NCBI RefSeq assembly: GCF_009674725.1
Contig: NZ_WKKH01000014.1
Coordinates: 54,421-118,420 of the forward strand
Direction: 5' to 3'
Source of the DNA: Pedobacter petrophilus
GTDB lineage: Bacteria > Bacteroidota > Bacteroidia > Sphingobacteriales > Sphingobacteriaceae
DNA: 64,000 bases
Part shown: positions 63,939 through 64,000 of the stretch, piece by piece
Layout of the letters: each line of letters starts with the position of its first letter
How positions within the stretch are numbered: position 1 is the stretch's first letter
Program-made: the position numbers and the translations under genes
Notes under the pieces: generated by a model
What the model was told of the DNA's origin: nothing
What the model saw: only the letters and a program-made list of their open reading frames with translations
Database searches by the model: none

Positions 63939-64000
63939 AAATTGACCCCTCTTCACCACTTTAAAAAGCCCCCCTTAGCCGAGTTAATTTAATAAGGTCC

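Overview
The window is a piece of a Bacteroidota chromosome, most likely Sphingobacteriaceae and close to Pedobacter. The evidence is AT-rich intergenic DNA, promoters of the TTG-N18..20-TAnnTTTG type, an almost complete lack of Shine-Dalgarno sequences apart from a striking one at rpsU, TonB-dependent receptors with carboxypeptidase-like N-terminal domains, many SPII lipoproteins with CKK after the lipobox, and small imperfect palindromic repeats in the spacers. I see no phage, insertion sequence, CRISPR array or origin.

Layout. 0-10.4 kb is housekeeping: an OmpH/Skp-like lipoprotein, guanine deaminase, EcsC-like protein, S4 protein, DapD, a glycosyltransferase, a DUF4136 lipoprotein, then three tRNA-related genes (threonylcarbamoyl-AMP synthase, CCA-adding enzyme, MiaA) and a matrixin-like lipoprotein. 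10.5-13.0 kb holds a FadL-like porin with a GDSL esterase lipoprotein. 13.1-32.5 kb is the translation and transcription block on the minus strand: rpsU; xerC-like and hpf; tRNA-Thr/Tyr/Gly/Thr-tuf-tRNA-Trp-secE-nusG; then rplK-rplA-rplJ-rplL-rpoB-rpoC. The ancient nusG-rplK junction is broken by about 3.1 kb carrying a metalloprotease lipoprotein plus a secreted partner and a decayed second copy of the pair. 33-41 kb carries an acyl-CoA dehydrogenase, a helix-hairpin-helix protein, an OlsF-type bifunctional acyltransferase with a half-length paralogue, and small proteins of unknown role. 41-49 kb holds an Oar-like receptor broken by one in-frame stop and a receptor-lipoprotein operon. 49-55.5 kb includes rny, a candidate 6S RNA, zapA, a coiled-coil protein and pheT. 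55.8-59.2 kb is a tight five-gene operon: secreted EEP phosphodiesterase, Lgt-like membrane transferase, a radical SAM enzyme resembling archaeal tetraether synthases, and two tiny paralogous membrane proteins. The end holds radC, rpsT, purN, a secreted Gfo/Idh/MocA protein and a decayed HTH regulator.

How it fits together. The most interesting pattern is a recurrent regulatory architecture: TTAAC-like boxes repeated at exact 11-bp spacing, ending 10-12 bp before a TAnnTTTG-like -7 element. It precedes the TonB receptor operon (six phased positions, five good), the Oar-like receptor, the EEP/Lgt/radical SAM operon and a lysine-rich protein gene, and a box array without a clear -7 lies before a further small gene. 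This resembles a Pho box. With OlsF next door, the inference is a phosphate-starvation regulon combining phosphorus scavenging and membrane-lipid remodelling. That is inference from sequence only.
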